From JAJRAG01 sp050010535 (GTDB taxonomy: Archaea; Thermoplasmatota; Thermoplasmata; Methanomassiliicoccales; JACIVX01), in the NCBI GenBank assembly GCA_050010535.1, contig JBEKKT010000026.1, forward strand, positions 1 through 33,712: a stretch of DNA of 33,712 nt, read 5' to 3'. Of this stretch, positions 7,611 through 15,676 are shown one piece after another. The position numbers and the translations under genes are program-made. Position 1 is the first letter of the stretch. Each line of letters starts with the position of its first letter. The notes beneath the pieces were generated by a model. The model did not search any database. It worked only from the letters and a program-made list of their open reading frames with translations, and was not told where the DNA came from.

Positions 7611-8807
7611 ATGCAGATAGGAATAGTCGGGAAGCCGAATGTCGGCAAGTCCACATTCTTCAGCGCTGCAACATTGGCGACAGCGGAGATCGCGGACTAT
7701 CCGTTCACGACTATCAAGCCGAATAGAGGGGTCGCTTTCGTAAGGGGGAAGTGCCCACACAAGGAGTTCGGCACCAAGTGCGACCCCAAGAACTCCGCCT
7801 GCGAGGATGGCGTCCGGCTTGTGCCTGTCGAGCTGCTCGACGTCGCCGGTCTCGTTCCGGATGCATGGAAGGGGAAGGGGCTTGGGAACCAATTCCTTGA
7901 CGATCTCAGACAGGCGGATGCACTCATCCACGTAGTCGACGCAAGTGGGGGGACGGACAGCGAGGGGAACAAGGTGCCTCCGGGGACCCGAGATCCTATT
8001 CTGGACGTAGAGTTCCTGGAGAAGGAAATAACATACTGGATAAAGGGCATTTTGGACAAGGGCTTTGTCAAGACCGCCAGGCAGGCGTATCTCGACGGTA
8101 CGAAGATAGAGAAGAAGATACATGAAAGGCTGACGGGACTCGGCGTCTCCGAAGGTCAAGTGACAACGGCTCTCAGAGAGGCTGCCCTTCCCGACCCCAA
8201 CCCAATGAACTGGAACGACGAGGATCTCTTCAGGATCGCGGACTCGATCAGGAAGTTTAGCAAGCCGATGATGATCGCACTGAACAAGGCCGATATCGCG
8301 AGCGACGAGATGCTAAGGAAGATCATGAATGCGAAGGGGTACATCACGGTGCCGACCTGTTCCGAATCGGAACTTGGACTGAAACGCGCTGCGAAGGCGG
8401 GGCTCGTCAAGTATCTGCCCGGAGACACGAACTTCATCATCAAGGATCCTACCAGGCTGAGTGAGAATCAGAAGAAGGCGCTAGGCTACTTCTCAAAGAT
8501 CATGACTCGATGCGGTGGAGGCACGGGAGTCCAGACATGCCTGGAGAAGGCCGCATTCCAGCTTCTTGATCTGATAATCGTTTACCCGGTGGAGGACGAG
8601 AACAAGCTCACGGATCACGACGGGAACGTCCTTCCTGATGCATACCTTGTCAAGAGGGGGAGCACGGCAAGGGACCTAGCTTTCAAGATCCACACGGACC
8701 TGGGCCAGAATTTCATAAGGGGCATCAACGCCAGAACGCACAGGACCGTCGGACACGAGTATGTCCTCCAGGACAGGGACATAATGACTATAGTGACTAG
8801 AAAGTGA
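7611..8807 (+). CDS. YchF/Obg-like GTPase with TGS domain
   Basis: This is a P-loop NTPase of the TRAFAC class, 398 residues from ATG 7611. It has G1 GKPNVGKST at 5-13, an effector region with DYPFTTIKPN, the Obg-like cysteine-bearing insert KCPHKEFGTKCDPKNSACEDG, switch II DVAGLVP, and G4 NKAD. The C-terminal TGS domain begins near LIIVYPVEDENKL and contains KRGSTARDLAFKIHTDLG. Because NKAD is kept, guanine specificity is likely, unlike bacterial YchF, which prefers ATP. Members associate with ribosomes. ATG 7611 is chosen because MQIGIVGKPNVG is the standard family start; no Shine-Dalgarno is seen, so it may be leaderless. It overlaps the polymerase start by 4 bases. Confidence 0.9.
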   Translation: MQIGIVGKPNVGKSTFFSAATLATAEIADYPFTTIKPNRGVAFVRGKCPHKEFGTKCDPKNSACEDGVRLVPVELLDVAGLVPDAWKGKGLGNQFLDDLRQADALIHVVDASGGTDSEGNKVPPGTRDPILDVEFLEKEITYWIKGILDKGFVKTARQAYLDGTKIEKKIHERLTGLGVSEGQVTTALREAALPDPNPMNWNDEDLFRIADSIRKFSKPMMIALNKADIASDEMLRKIMNAKGYITVPTCSESELGLKRAAKAGLVKYLPGDTNFIIKDPTRLSENQKKALGYFSKIMTRCGGGTGVQTCLEKAAFQLLDLIIVYPVEDENKLTDHDGNVLPDAYLVKRGSTARDLAFKIHTDLGQNFIRGINARTHRTVGHEYVLQDRDIMTIVTRK

Positions 8808-11227
8808 TCGACTTGGGTCATTGGGACATTAGGCTTCTGACAGTCTCGTACCGCAGGGGCGAGAATGACCAGATTGCCATCGAGATGTATGGGAAGACGA
8901 TTGATGGCAAATCGATCACAGTCAGGTACGTCGGTTTCAAGCCCTACTTCCATGTTCTCGAACCGAGCAGTGATGTCGTTGAGGGGCTGAGGAAGGATCC
9001 GAACGTGATCGAGGTCAGGCCGATCGAACTCTTCCACAAGGGCGGTGTTCGCAAGGCCGCCGAGGTCGTCATCAAGTTCCCCTGGATGGTCCCAGACTTC
9101 AGAAACAAACTCAGACCGAACTTCGAGATTCTGGCCGCAGACATCCCATTCCACAACCGCTTCATCTACGACTTCGACATCGGCACATGCATCCGGGTCT
9201 ACGGGCAGGAGACTGACAAGAGCAATTTCACGACCGACATCGTCGTGAACATGGACAAGGTCGATGACAAACCAAAGTTCGAGGACATTCCCGCCTTCAA
9301 TCCCAGTCTGAAAATCCTGGCATTCGACGTAGAGAACAGCATCAAGGACAACCACATATACACCGTCTGTTACGCCATAAGGGAGAACGGCAAGCTGAGT
9401 TGCGCGGAACCGATCTACGGGGACGAGAGAGAGATCATCGAGAGATTCTCCAAGGCAATTCAGATCGAGGACCCAGACGTCATCACCGGCTACAATATTG
9501 ACGGCTACGACATCCCTGTCATTCTGGAAAGGGCGAAGTTCGTAGGGATACAGGCCGTGCAGTGGGGAAGGGACCTGAGCGCCCCTAGGCAGATCATGAA
9601 CCGATTCTGGAGGTTGACGGGGAGGCTTGTTGCCGACGCGTGGTGGGCGACGAAGATGCAACTGAAACCGAAACAAGAGACCCTGAACCATGTGGCGAAG
9701 CTACTTCTCAACGAACAGAAACTGGATGTCGACCCGAGGAAGATAGACGAAGAGTGGGCGACGAACAGAGAGAAGGTGACGAAGTACTGCCAGAAGGACG
9801 CCGAGCTGTCTTTGAGGGTGCTGGAAGCGGTGGACATCCTGAGGAAGGACATGGACCTCGCGACCGTGAGCCGGCTTCCCGTCGATGATGTCCTGAACAG
9901 CGGGGCCTCGCAGTTAATCGACTCGATTCTCATCAGGGCTGCGGACAGGCAGACCCCGAAGGTCGGGGTCCCGCTCACCGGCGGCTGGAGCGACGAGGAG
10001 GCAATCGAGGGGGGATACGTCCACAGCATCGAGCCAGGTCTGTATCATTGGGTCTGCGTGCTCGACTTCAAGTCGATGTACCCCTCGCTGATCATCTCGA
10101 AGAACATCTGCTTTACGACGCTGAGCGACAAAGGGGAAATCATCAGCCCGATTGGGGTGAAGTTCCTGAGCAGGGACCAGAAGCAAGGTTTGCTGCCTCA
10201 GATACTGCTGAAGCTGATGACGGACAGGGACTCGATCAAGAAGAAGATGAAGGAGGCGAAGACCCCCGAGGAATTGCGTTACTACGACGGCCTCCAGCAG
10301 GCCGTCAAGGTCCTGATGAACGCCTTCTACGGCGTGTTTGCGTCATCGTTCTACAGGTTCACCGACAGGAAGATAGGGAGCTCGATCACCGCCTTCGCTA
10401 GGGAGACGATCAAGGGCATGATCGCGAAGCTCGAGGCAGAGGGAAGGACGGTCATTTACTCTGATACGGACTCGGTGTTCATCCAGTCTCCGTACCAGGA
10501 TTTGGAATCGACGATCAAATTCGGGAAGGACCTCGCAACCAGGTTCTCGACTGAGGGCAGGAGCCTCGAGTTCGAGAAGATCATGGAGCCGCTCTTCACG
10601 CACGGGAAGAAGAAAAGGTATGTCGGCAGGATCGTCTGGCCGACAGAGGAGCTACTGATCCGAGGATACGAGATCAGGAGGACCGACTCCTTCGACCTGC
10701 AGAGCGAGGCGCTGATGACGGTCTTCGAACAGATTCTTGCCGGCAGGACGGATGAGGCGGTCAAGATCGCCAGGCAGACCGTCGCGGACACTACCGCAGG
10801 CAACGTGCCCGTCGAGAAGCTCGTCATCTCGAGGTCGTGCAAGCCCTTCAACCAGTATAAGGACCCTGACTCCCAGGCGACCGTCCAGACGGCGAAGAAA
10901 CTGATGGCGATGGGCTACGAGTTCGTGCCGGGGATGAAGGTCTCGTGGATCGTCACGGACAGCAGGAAGACGCCTCAGGTCGTTGAGCCGTACGTCAGCG
11001 GCAGACAGTTCACGGCCGCCCCCGATTGGCGATACTACGCGGAGAGGATCGCGCAGACCATCGCCCGCGCCACAGAGATATTCGGATGGGACGAGAAGAG
11101 TCTGATGATGGGCTCACAGCAGTTCACTCTATTCGACCAGTCCTTCGATAAGATCGGAAGAAAGGAGAAGGAGAAAGCAGTCGTCAAGAAGACCGACAAG
11201 AAGCTGAGCCTCGAGGACTTCATGTGA
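8804..11227 (+). CDS. polB: Family-B DNA-directed DNA polymerase
   Basis: This is a replicative-type archaeal polymerase of 807 residues with an intact 3'-5' exonuclease and polymerase. Exo I FDVEN is at about 173, Exo II GYNIDGYDIP at about 229 and Exo III YCQKDAE at about 327. Palm motif A DFKSMYPSLI is at about 420, finger motif B KVLMNAFYG at about 501, and catalytic motif C YSDTDSV at about 552, with its two aspartates. Near the C-terminus QQFTLFDQSF and the final KLSLEDFM both resemble PCNA-interacting (PIP-like) sequences. The start GTG 8804 overlaps the previous stop (GTGA); TTG 8813 is an alternative. No intein is present. It probably shares a transcript with the YchF-like gene. Confidence 0.96.
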   Translation: MIDLGHWDIRLLTVSYRRGENDQIAIEMYGKTIDGKSITVRYVGFKPYFHVLEPSSDVVEGLRKDPNVIEVRPIELFHKGGVRKAAEVVIKFPWMVPDFRNKLRPNFEILAADIPFHNRFIYDFDIGTCIRVYGQETDKSNFTTDIVVNMDKVDDKPKFEDIPAFNPSLKILAFDVENSIKDNHIYTVCYAIRENGKLSCAEPIYGDEREIIERFSKAIQIEDPDVITGYNIDGYDIPVILERAKFVGIQAVQWGRDLSAPRQIMNRFWRLTGRLVADAWWATKMQLKPKQETLNHVAKLLLNEQKLDVDPRKIDEEWATNREKVTKYCQKDAELSLRVLEAVDILRKDMDLATVSRLPVDDVLNSGASQLIDSILIRAADRQTPKVGVPLTGGWSDEEAIEGGYVHSIEPGLYHWVCVLDFKSMYPSLIISKNICFTTLSDKGEIISPIGVKFLSRDQKQGLLPQILLKLMTDRDSIKKKMKEAKTPEELRYYDGLQQAVKVLMNAFYGVFASSFYRFTDRKIGSSITAFARETIKGMIAKLEAEGRTVIYSDTDSVFIQSPYQDLESTIKFGKDLATRFSTEGRSLEFEKIMEPLFTHGKKKRYVGRIVWPTEELLIRGYEIRRTDSFDLQSEALMTVFEQILAGRTDEAVKIARQTVADTTAGNVPVEKLVISRSCKPFNQYKDPDSQATVQTAKKLMAMGYEFVPGMKVSWIVTDSRKTPQVVEPYVSGRQFTAAPDWRYYAERIAQTIARATEIFGWDEKSLMMGSQQFTLFDQSFDKIGRKEKEKAVVKKTDKKLSLEDFM

Positions 11228-11256
11228 CTCCACTGCCCGCCTTGCTATCCGACAAA

Positions 11257-11277
11257 CTTTAAATACGGACAGGCAAT
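11257..11277 (+). promoter_or_regulatory. L15e promoter: TATA box plus CAGGCAAT
   Basis: CTTTAAATA at 11257-11265, preceded by an A-rich BRE-like ACAAA, is a strong archaeal TATA box. It predicts transcription from about 11286, leaving a leader of roughly 85 bases before ATG 11370. CAGGCAAT at 11270-11277 repeats the octamer seen at the Pus10 promoter. Confidence 0.65.
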
Positions 11278-11291
11278 CTGCAGCGTCAAGA

Positions 11292-11365
11292 GACGAGAGA
11301 GCATCTCTCGTTGGAGATGTGCCCGAAAGGGTGAATCCGTAAACGTCGCGAAACGCGGCAGGTGA
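11292..11365 (+). promoter_or_regulatory. Structured 5' leader of L15e mRNA (candidate RNA regulator)
   Basis: Three hairpins follow one another in the predicted leader. Hairpin I pairs CGAGAGA with TCTCTCG (11294-11310, loop GCA), extended by A-U and G-U pairs. Hairpin II at 11320-11333 closes a GAAA tetraloop (UGCCC/GGGUG with two wobble pairs). Hairpin III at 11345-11359 pairs GUCGCG with CGCGGC around an AAA loop. The ribosome binding site AGGTGA (11360-11365) begins directly after hairpin III, so alternative folding could hide it. L15e itself is the natural candidate ligand, as in ribosomal protein autoregulation, but this is inference. Confidence 0.45.
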
Positions 11366-11369
11366 TACC

Positions 11370-12023
11370 ATGGCAAAGGAAAAGGCTGAAATGCCTATTA
11401 CAACCGATGAGACTGAAGAGAAGCCGACGATTCCGGGAAAGGGGATTTATCATTATATCGCAGAGGCCTGGAAAAAGCCGGATAAGTCTTATGTGAAGAC
11501 CCTCCAGTTCGAGCGACTTATTCAGTGGCGTCGAGAGGAGAACTACATCAGGGTCGAACACCCGACCAGGTTGGATCGGGCGAGAAAGCTCGGCTACAAG
11601 GCCAAGCAGGGCTACGTCGTCGTGAGGGGAAGGGTCAGAAAAGGCTCGATGAACAAGGCCAAGATCCGAAAGGGAAGAAGGGCCAAGCGGAAAGGAATAA
11701 ACAAGATGACCGTAAAGAAGAACATGCAGAGGATCGCGGAAGAGCGAGCCTCGAAGAAGTATCCCAACCTCGAGGTCCTGAACTCCTACTGGACTGGAGG
11801 GGACGGTAGGCATGAGTGGTACGAGATCATCATGGTCGACCCGCACCACCCCGTGGTAAAGAGCGATCCGAAGATCAACTGGATCTGCGACGCCGAGCAC
11901 AAGGGACGGGCGTTTCGCGGACTGACATCCGCAGGTCATAAGGGCAGAGGTCTGAGATACAAGGGCAAGGGCGCGGAAAAGGTCAGACCGTCGATCGGCG
12001 CTCATCACAGGCAGGGCAAGTGA
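11370..12023 (+). CDS. rpl15e: 50S ribosomal protein L15e, with N-terminal extension
   Basis: This is a large-subunit rRNA-binding protein. The core from residue 26 (IYHYIAEAWKKPDKSY) matches L15e throughout, including LQWRREE-like QWRREENYIRV, LGYKAKQGYVVVRGRVRKG, the basic KGRRAKRKGINKMT stretch and the C-terminal LTSAGHKGRGLRYKGKGAE. About 25 extra residues, acidic and lysine-rich (MAKEKAEMPITTDETEEKP), precede the usual start. The extension is real if ATG 11370 is used, and AGGTGA four bases upstream strongly supports that. It has its own promoter and a structured leader. It converges with the ThiI-like gene, 2 bases between stops. Confidence 0.95.
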   Translation: MAKEKAEMPITTDETEEKPTIPGKGIYHYIAEAWKKPDKSYVKTLQFERLIQWRREENYIRVEHPTRLDRARKLGYKAKQGYVVVRGRVRKGSMNKAKIRKGRRAKRKGINKMTVKKNMQRIAEERASKKYPNLEVLNSYWTGGDGRHEWYEIIMVDPHHPVVKSDPKINWICDAEHKGRAFRGLTSAGHKGRGLRYKGKGAEKVRPSIGAHHRQGK

Positions 12024-12025
12024 TC

Positions 12026-12880
12026 TCAACCTCTGATCGATTCAAACCTCTTCGTTATCTCTTCTTCGCTCATCCCGATCAGCGGAAAAAACGCAGGCAC
12101 GGGGAGCTTCATTATCCTTATTTCCTCGAAGTCCTCAATGCCGTAGCCGAACGCTACAGCTAGGGCTCGATAATCTGCTATCAATTGCTCGAACGGAGCG
12201 GGACTGACAATCTTCAACGCAGGATCCCACGCCTTCAAAAGAGATGAAACAGAATCGTCGCCAGATACGACCACGGTCTTGCAGCCCCTCTTCATCATCA
12301 ACCATGCTGCGACGACGTCCCTCTCCTTATCCACGGCTGCCAGTATCTTTCCCTGACTCCCCATCGGCAGTCCGCCGGGGCCGGGAACGTACTCGTTAAA
12401 GATAAACGTCCTGTTGTTCCGGACCTCGACGAAGATCTCGACGTTCGGTGAGTCTAAGTTCACCGTGACCTCGTTGTCCTTGTTCGCTCTCAGGACAGCC
12501 GCCCCAACTTCCCTGGCCACGTCCGAGCTCGTGAACGGATGACTGCCGGTCCTCCTAACCCGCATGGCGAATGTGTCGTTCTTCTTGAGCAACGTCCTCG
12601 AGTAGGCGACGGCCACCGACCCAATGTCATCCATCCTGGCCACGGTCTCGATCGCGCGGCTCAGCGACGCCACGCCGAAGATCCTCGAGATCGATCTCAT
12701 CGCCTCCTCGATCCGGTCAGTCCTGACGTAGATTCGCCCGCGCTCTGACTCGACGATAGCCTCGATTCTCTTCTCGGCCATGGCGGCCATTATGTTATCA
12801 ATGAGGACCTTCTCGAAGCGTCTTCTGACCGTAGGGCTCTTGAGACCCATCTCCGCGTACCGGACCATGATCAGGTCCAT
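12026..12880 (-). CDS. ThiI-like THUMP protein with degenerate PP-loop
   Basis: The 284-residue protein aligns end to end with archaeal tRNA 4-thiouridine/thiazole sulfurtransferase ThiI. It has an N-terminal ferredoxin-like start MDLIMVRYAEMGLKS, a THUMP domain (about 60-165, ending in EIFVEVRNNRTFIFNEY), then GPGGLPMGSQGKIL, and a C-terminal PVPAFFPLIGMSEEEI. Where ThiI has the PP-loop SGGIDSPVAAYLLMKRG, this protein has AAVDKERDVVAAWLMMKRG (about 181-199), so the ATP-binding SGGxDS signature is gone. It is also shorter than catalytic ThiI. It probably binds tRNA but does not adenylate it. ATG 12880 fits the family start; an upstream ATG at 12937 would add an odd leader. Confidence 0.8.
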   Translation of the reverse strand: MDLIMVRYAEMGLKSPTVRRRFEKVLIDNIMAAMAEKRIEAIVESERGRIYVRTDRIEEAMRSISRIFGVASLSRAIETVARMDDIGSVAVAYSRTLLKKNDTFAMRVRRTGSHPFTSSDVAREVGAAVLRANKDNEVTVNLDSPNVEIFVEVRNNRTFIFNEYVPGPGGLPMGSQGKILAAVDKERDVVAAWLMMKRGCKTVVVSGDDSVSSLLKAWDPALKIVSPAPFEQLIADYRALAVAFGYGIEDFEEIRIMKLPVPAFFPLIGMSEEEITKRFESIRG

Positions 12881-13025
12881 GTGCGGAGGATGAGCACATC
12901 TGGTAATAACCCTTTGTGATATCATGACCGAGCTCATCCGAGCGATTTGAAATACCGCACTAATGATTCCGACAATCGTTATCTATGCACATCGATATTC
13001 ATCACACATCTTCGGCGGGTACTGA

Positions 13026-13871
13026 ATGGACCTCGTGATCGCGATCGGGATACTGCTGTCATCCCTTGGGGCGGGACTTCTTGGCTCGCTGCTGGGACTC
13101 GGCGGAGGAATCATCGTCATTCCAGTCCTGAGCCTCGTCTTTGGCTTCCCGATGCAGATTGCCATAGGTGCGAGCCTCGTAGGGGTCATAGCGACCTCGA
13201 CCGGGGCAGCTTCTTACTACGTCCAGGAGGGGATGTCGAACATCCGTCTCGGCATGGTTCTAGAGACCGCCACCACAGTGGGCTCCGTGATCGGGGCGCT
13301 CATAGCCGTCTACACGAACCAGCAGATCCTCGCTGTCGCATTCGGCATTCTCCTCGTGTACGCCTCGTTCTACATGGTCAGGAGACCGGAGCGGCTTGCG
13401 TCGCCGGGGGACGAGGAGAGGAAGATCGCTTTCGTCGATCTTTCCGCGAGCTTCATCGACAAGAAGGACGGAAGCGAGGTCAAGTATAACGTCAAGAGTC
13501 TAGACAGGGGTTTGGGAGCGAGCCTTGGCGCCGGCGCCCTTTCAGGTCTCTTGGGTGTAGGAGGAGGGGTCGTGCAGGTCCCAGTGATGAACATCTGGAT
13601 GAGTGCACCGATGAAGGCGGCCGCGGCGACCAGCAATTTCATGATGGGCATAACGGCACTGGCTGGAGCGGTAATCTATTACGGTCACGGGCTCATGTCA
13701 CCTGTGGTGACGGGACTTGTGGCCGTCGGGATCCTCTTCGGGGCGATTGTGGGTTCACGCGTCGCCCATCTCGTCGCGGGCCTCTCCTTGAGGAGATTCT
13801 TTGCGGTCGTGATGGTAGCGATAGCGATTCTGATGTTCATGAAAGGGACGGGGGTATTGGCGGTTGTGTGA
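13026..13871 (+). CDS. TauE/SafE family membrane exporter
   Basis: This is an integral membrane protein of 281 residues with eight or so hydrophobic segments in two homologous halves. Each half opens with the family's glycine-rich motif: LLGSLLGLGGGIIVIPVL near residue 20 and ALSGLLGVGGGVVQVPVM near residue 175. A charged cytoplasmic loop (RRPERLASPGDEERK) separates the halves. TauE/SafE proteins move sulfite, sulfoacetate or other organosulfur and carboxylate anions; the substrate here is not readable. The next gene, DUF1634, is a frequent partner of this family and follows after 9 bases. Confidence 0.9.
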   Translation: MDLVIAIGILLSSLGAGLLGSLLGLGGGIIVIPVLSLVFGFPMQIAIGASLVGVIATSTGAASYYVQEGMSNIRLGMVLETATTVGSVIGALIAVYTNQQILAVAFGILLVYASFYMVRRPERLASPGDEERKIAFVDLSASFIDKKDGSEVKYNVKSLDRGLGASLGAGALSGLLGVGGGVVQVPVMNIWMSAPMKAAAATSNFMMGITALAGAVIYYGHGLMSPVVTGLVAVGILFGAIVGSRVAHLVAGLSLRRFFAVVMVAIAILMFMKGTGVLAVV

Positions 13872-13880
13872 GGTGATCTG

Positions 13881-14219
13881 ATGGAGAGGTGGCAGCTGAA
13901 CAAGTACGTCCGATCTGTCCTGGTCGCCGGCATGGTCCTCAGCGTGTCTGTGATGGCGATAGGGCTCGTTTGGTACGCGATCTCTCCGGGCAGCCATCCG
14001 AACGTCAGCCTCTCTCCGACCGACATTCCGGATGAGATCTCCAGGGGCAATCCAATCGCCGTCCTCGACTTAGGAATATTGATTCTGATTGCGACCCCGC
14101 TGACGAGGGTCGTGACGGCACTGGTCTTCTATCTCTTGGGCAACGAGATGAGAATGGCCGGCGTTTCAGTAATCGTGCTCACAGTCATCGGAATCGCTGT
14201 GGTCCTCGGCGCGTCGTGA
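13881..14219 (+). CDS. DUF1634 domain membrane protein
   Basis: This 112-residue protein has three predicted membrane helices: YVRSVLVAGMVLSVSVMAIG near the N-terminus, IAVLDLGILILIATPLTRVV in the middle, and MAGVSVIVLTVIGIAVVLG at the end. This is the DUF1634 pattern. The family is commonly encoded beside TauE/SafE exporters, as here, and is presumed to be an accessory subunit; no biochemical role is known to me. GAGGTGATCTG directly before ATG 13881 holds a strong ribosome binding site that overlaps the exporter's stop codon, so translation is coupled. Confidence 0.85.
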   Translation: MERWQLNKYVRSVLVAGMVLSVSVMAIGLVWYAISPGSHPNVSLSPTDIPDEISRGNPIAVLDLGILILIATPLTRVVTALVFYLLGNEMRMAGVSVIVLTVIGIAVVLGAS

Positions 14220-14222
14220 AAT

Positions 14223-14280
14223 CGAATATTCGACGAATGTGGGTGCACCAGTAGGCCATTCGACGAACAGAAAAGTTATT
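14223..14280 (+). promoter_or_regulatory. Palindromic operator-like repeats and TATA box before the MFS gene
   Basis: ATTCG-A-CGAAT at 14228-14238 is a perfect 11-base palindrome. A second copy, ATTCGACGAAC, lies at 14258-14268 with one mismatch, so the centres are exactly 30 bases apart, close to three helical turns. An extra half-site CGAAT abuts the first copy at 14223-14227. A TATA-like AAAAGTTATT follows at 14271-14280. The layout suggests cooperative binding of a dimeric repressor or activator upstream of the MFS promoter. Confidence 0.5.
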
Positions 14281-14354
14281 GAATGCCGCAAACATACCTC
14301 AGACAACTTCTAGGATCAAGAGGTCCGAGATGGGCTCTAGGGGGATGGGATTCG

Positions 14355-15674
14355 ATGGGAAAGGACGACAAGAGATGGTACTACACCTTCCTTCCATACA
14401 ACATATCTGGAGGAAGCACCTCCCCATTGATTCCTCTGTTCGTAACGGAGGGTCTCAAAGGGACGATCGCTGAGGTTGGCATGGTCAGTGCTTTTTCTTC
14501 TGTCGCCTCCGTGCCTGCGAACATATTGTGGGGGAACCTCTCAGACACGACTGGCAAGAGGCGAGTTTACGTCCTGATAGGATTCATCGGAATGGCCCTG
14601 GCCATGATCCTTATGGGGCTGTCGATGACGATGAACGAGTACTATCTAGCGAACATCCTGCTCGGAATGCTCGCGAGCGCGGCGGCTCCCGTCGGGACGG
14701 TGCTCGTTCTCGAGAGTTACGAGAAGCACGAATGGGCGAAGCGGCTGGGCGATTTCAGCAAAGTCGGGGGCATCGGATGGGTCATGGGGCTCGTTCTCGG
14801 TACGATATGGCTGCAGATCCTGGCACCGAACGACGGGGCCGTCACCATGAGGGCCCTGTTCATCCTGGCAGGCGCTCTGTCACTAGTCTCGCTCTTCCTC
14901 GGTCTCAAATGGATACCAGAGCCGAAGAAGCGTGTGGAGAGGGAATCAATCGACAAACACGTCCTGAGCGTACCCGTAAACATCATCGAAAGGGCCAGGT
15001 ACCTGCCTCAGCGCATGATCGGCGTTCTGCGAATTAGCTCGAAGAACCTCCGCATGTGCAATTTTCCCGACAACCTGCGCAAGTACTACATCGTCGTCTT
15101 CCTCATCTTCACTGGCTTTCTCACTTTCTATGTGGGACTGCCGATCTTTCTGAGCAGCTACGTCGGACTGTCTAGCTCGGCCGTGTTCATAATATATCTG
15201 GCTAGCTCGGTGACATCGGCCCTAATATACGGTCCTGCTGGCAAATGGGTTTCGAAGAGAGGCGGGAAGAAGATGCAGATGGTGTCGATAGCTATCAGGA
15301 TCATGGTCATCCCGACCTTCTTCGTCGTAACCCTCTTTCCTGCATCTGTCATCGTGCTCATAGTTGTCTTCTGTGGATTGCACGCGGCCATGGGTTTCTG
15401 CTGGGCGAACATCGCCATAGCAGGCAACGCCCTCGTTTCCAACATGTCCTTTAAAGACTTCCGAACGCAGGCACTCGGGATGTACAGCGCCATACAGGGT
15501 ATCGCGAGCATCGTGGGCTGCCTGATCGGAGGCTTCGTTGCAGACTACCTCGGATATCTGGAGACGTTCCTGATCGCGATCGGATTCATCATAGCAGGGC
15601 TTGCATTGCTTGTCTTCATAAACGTCGAGAAGGAGCCAGCTGAGTGCGATTCACCGCATGCGGTTCATACTTGA
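14355..15674 (+). CDS. Major facilitator superfamily transporter
   Basis: A polytopic protein of 439 residues with about twelve hydrophobic segments. The MFS loop 2-3 signature is seen as ILWGNLSDTTGKRRVYVLIG, and the second half has the matching loop YGPAGKWVSKRGGKK. A central cytoplasmic loop of about 60 residues (EPKKRVERESID onward) links the halves. The drug/metabolite efflux type is most likely but the substrate is not readable. ATG 14355 is chosen because the TATA-like element at 14271-14280 predicts transcription from about 14300, which would exclude the longer start at 14283. The operator-like palindromes upstream suggest substrate-responsive control. It converges with the flavodoxin gene, 2 bases between stops. 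Confidence 0.88.
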   Translation: MGKDDKRWYYTFLPYNISGGSTSPLIPLFVTEGLKGTIAEVGMVSAFSSVASVPANILWGNLSDTTGKRRVYVLIGFIGMALAMILMGLSMTMNEYYLANILLGMLASAAAPVGTVLVLESYEKHEWAKRLGDFSKVGGIGWVMGLVLGTIWLQILAPNDGAVTMRALFILAGALSLVSLFLGLKWIPEPKKRVERESIDKHVLSVPVNIIERARYLPQRMIGVLRISSKNLRMCNFPDNLRKYYIVVFLIFTGFLTFYVGLPIFLSSYVGLSSSAVFIIYLASSVTSALIYGPAGKWVSKRGGKKMQMVSIAIRIMVIPTFFVVTLFPASVIVLIVVFCGLHAAMGFCWANIAIAGNALVSNMSFKDFRTQALGMYSAIQGIASIVGCLIGGFVADYLGYLETFLIAIGFIIAGLALLVFINVEKEPAECDSPHAVHT

Positions 15675-15676
15675 TC

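Noticed and set aside
8615..9691. Long minus-strand frame of 358 codons inside the YchF-like and polymerase genes.
   Set aside because: Antisense shadow caused by G/C-ending codons; no recognisable motif.
12881..12937. Longer N-terminus for the ThiI-like protein from ATG 12937.
   Set aside because: The added residues do not resemble the family, whose proteins begin at MDLIMVRYAE or equivalent.
14283..14354. Longer N-terminus for the MFS transporter from ATG 14283.
   Set aside because: The TATA-like element ends 3 bases before this ATG, so it would lie upstream of the expected transcription start.
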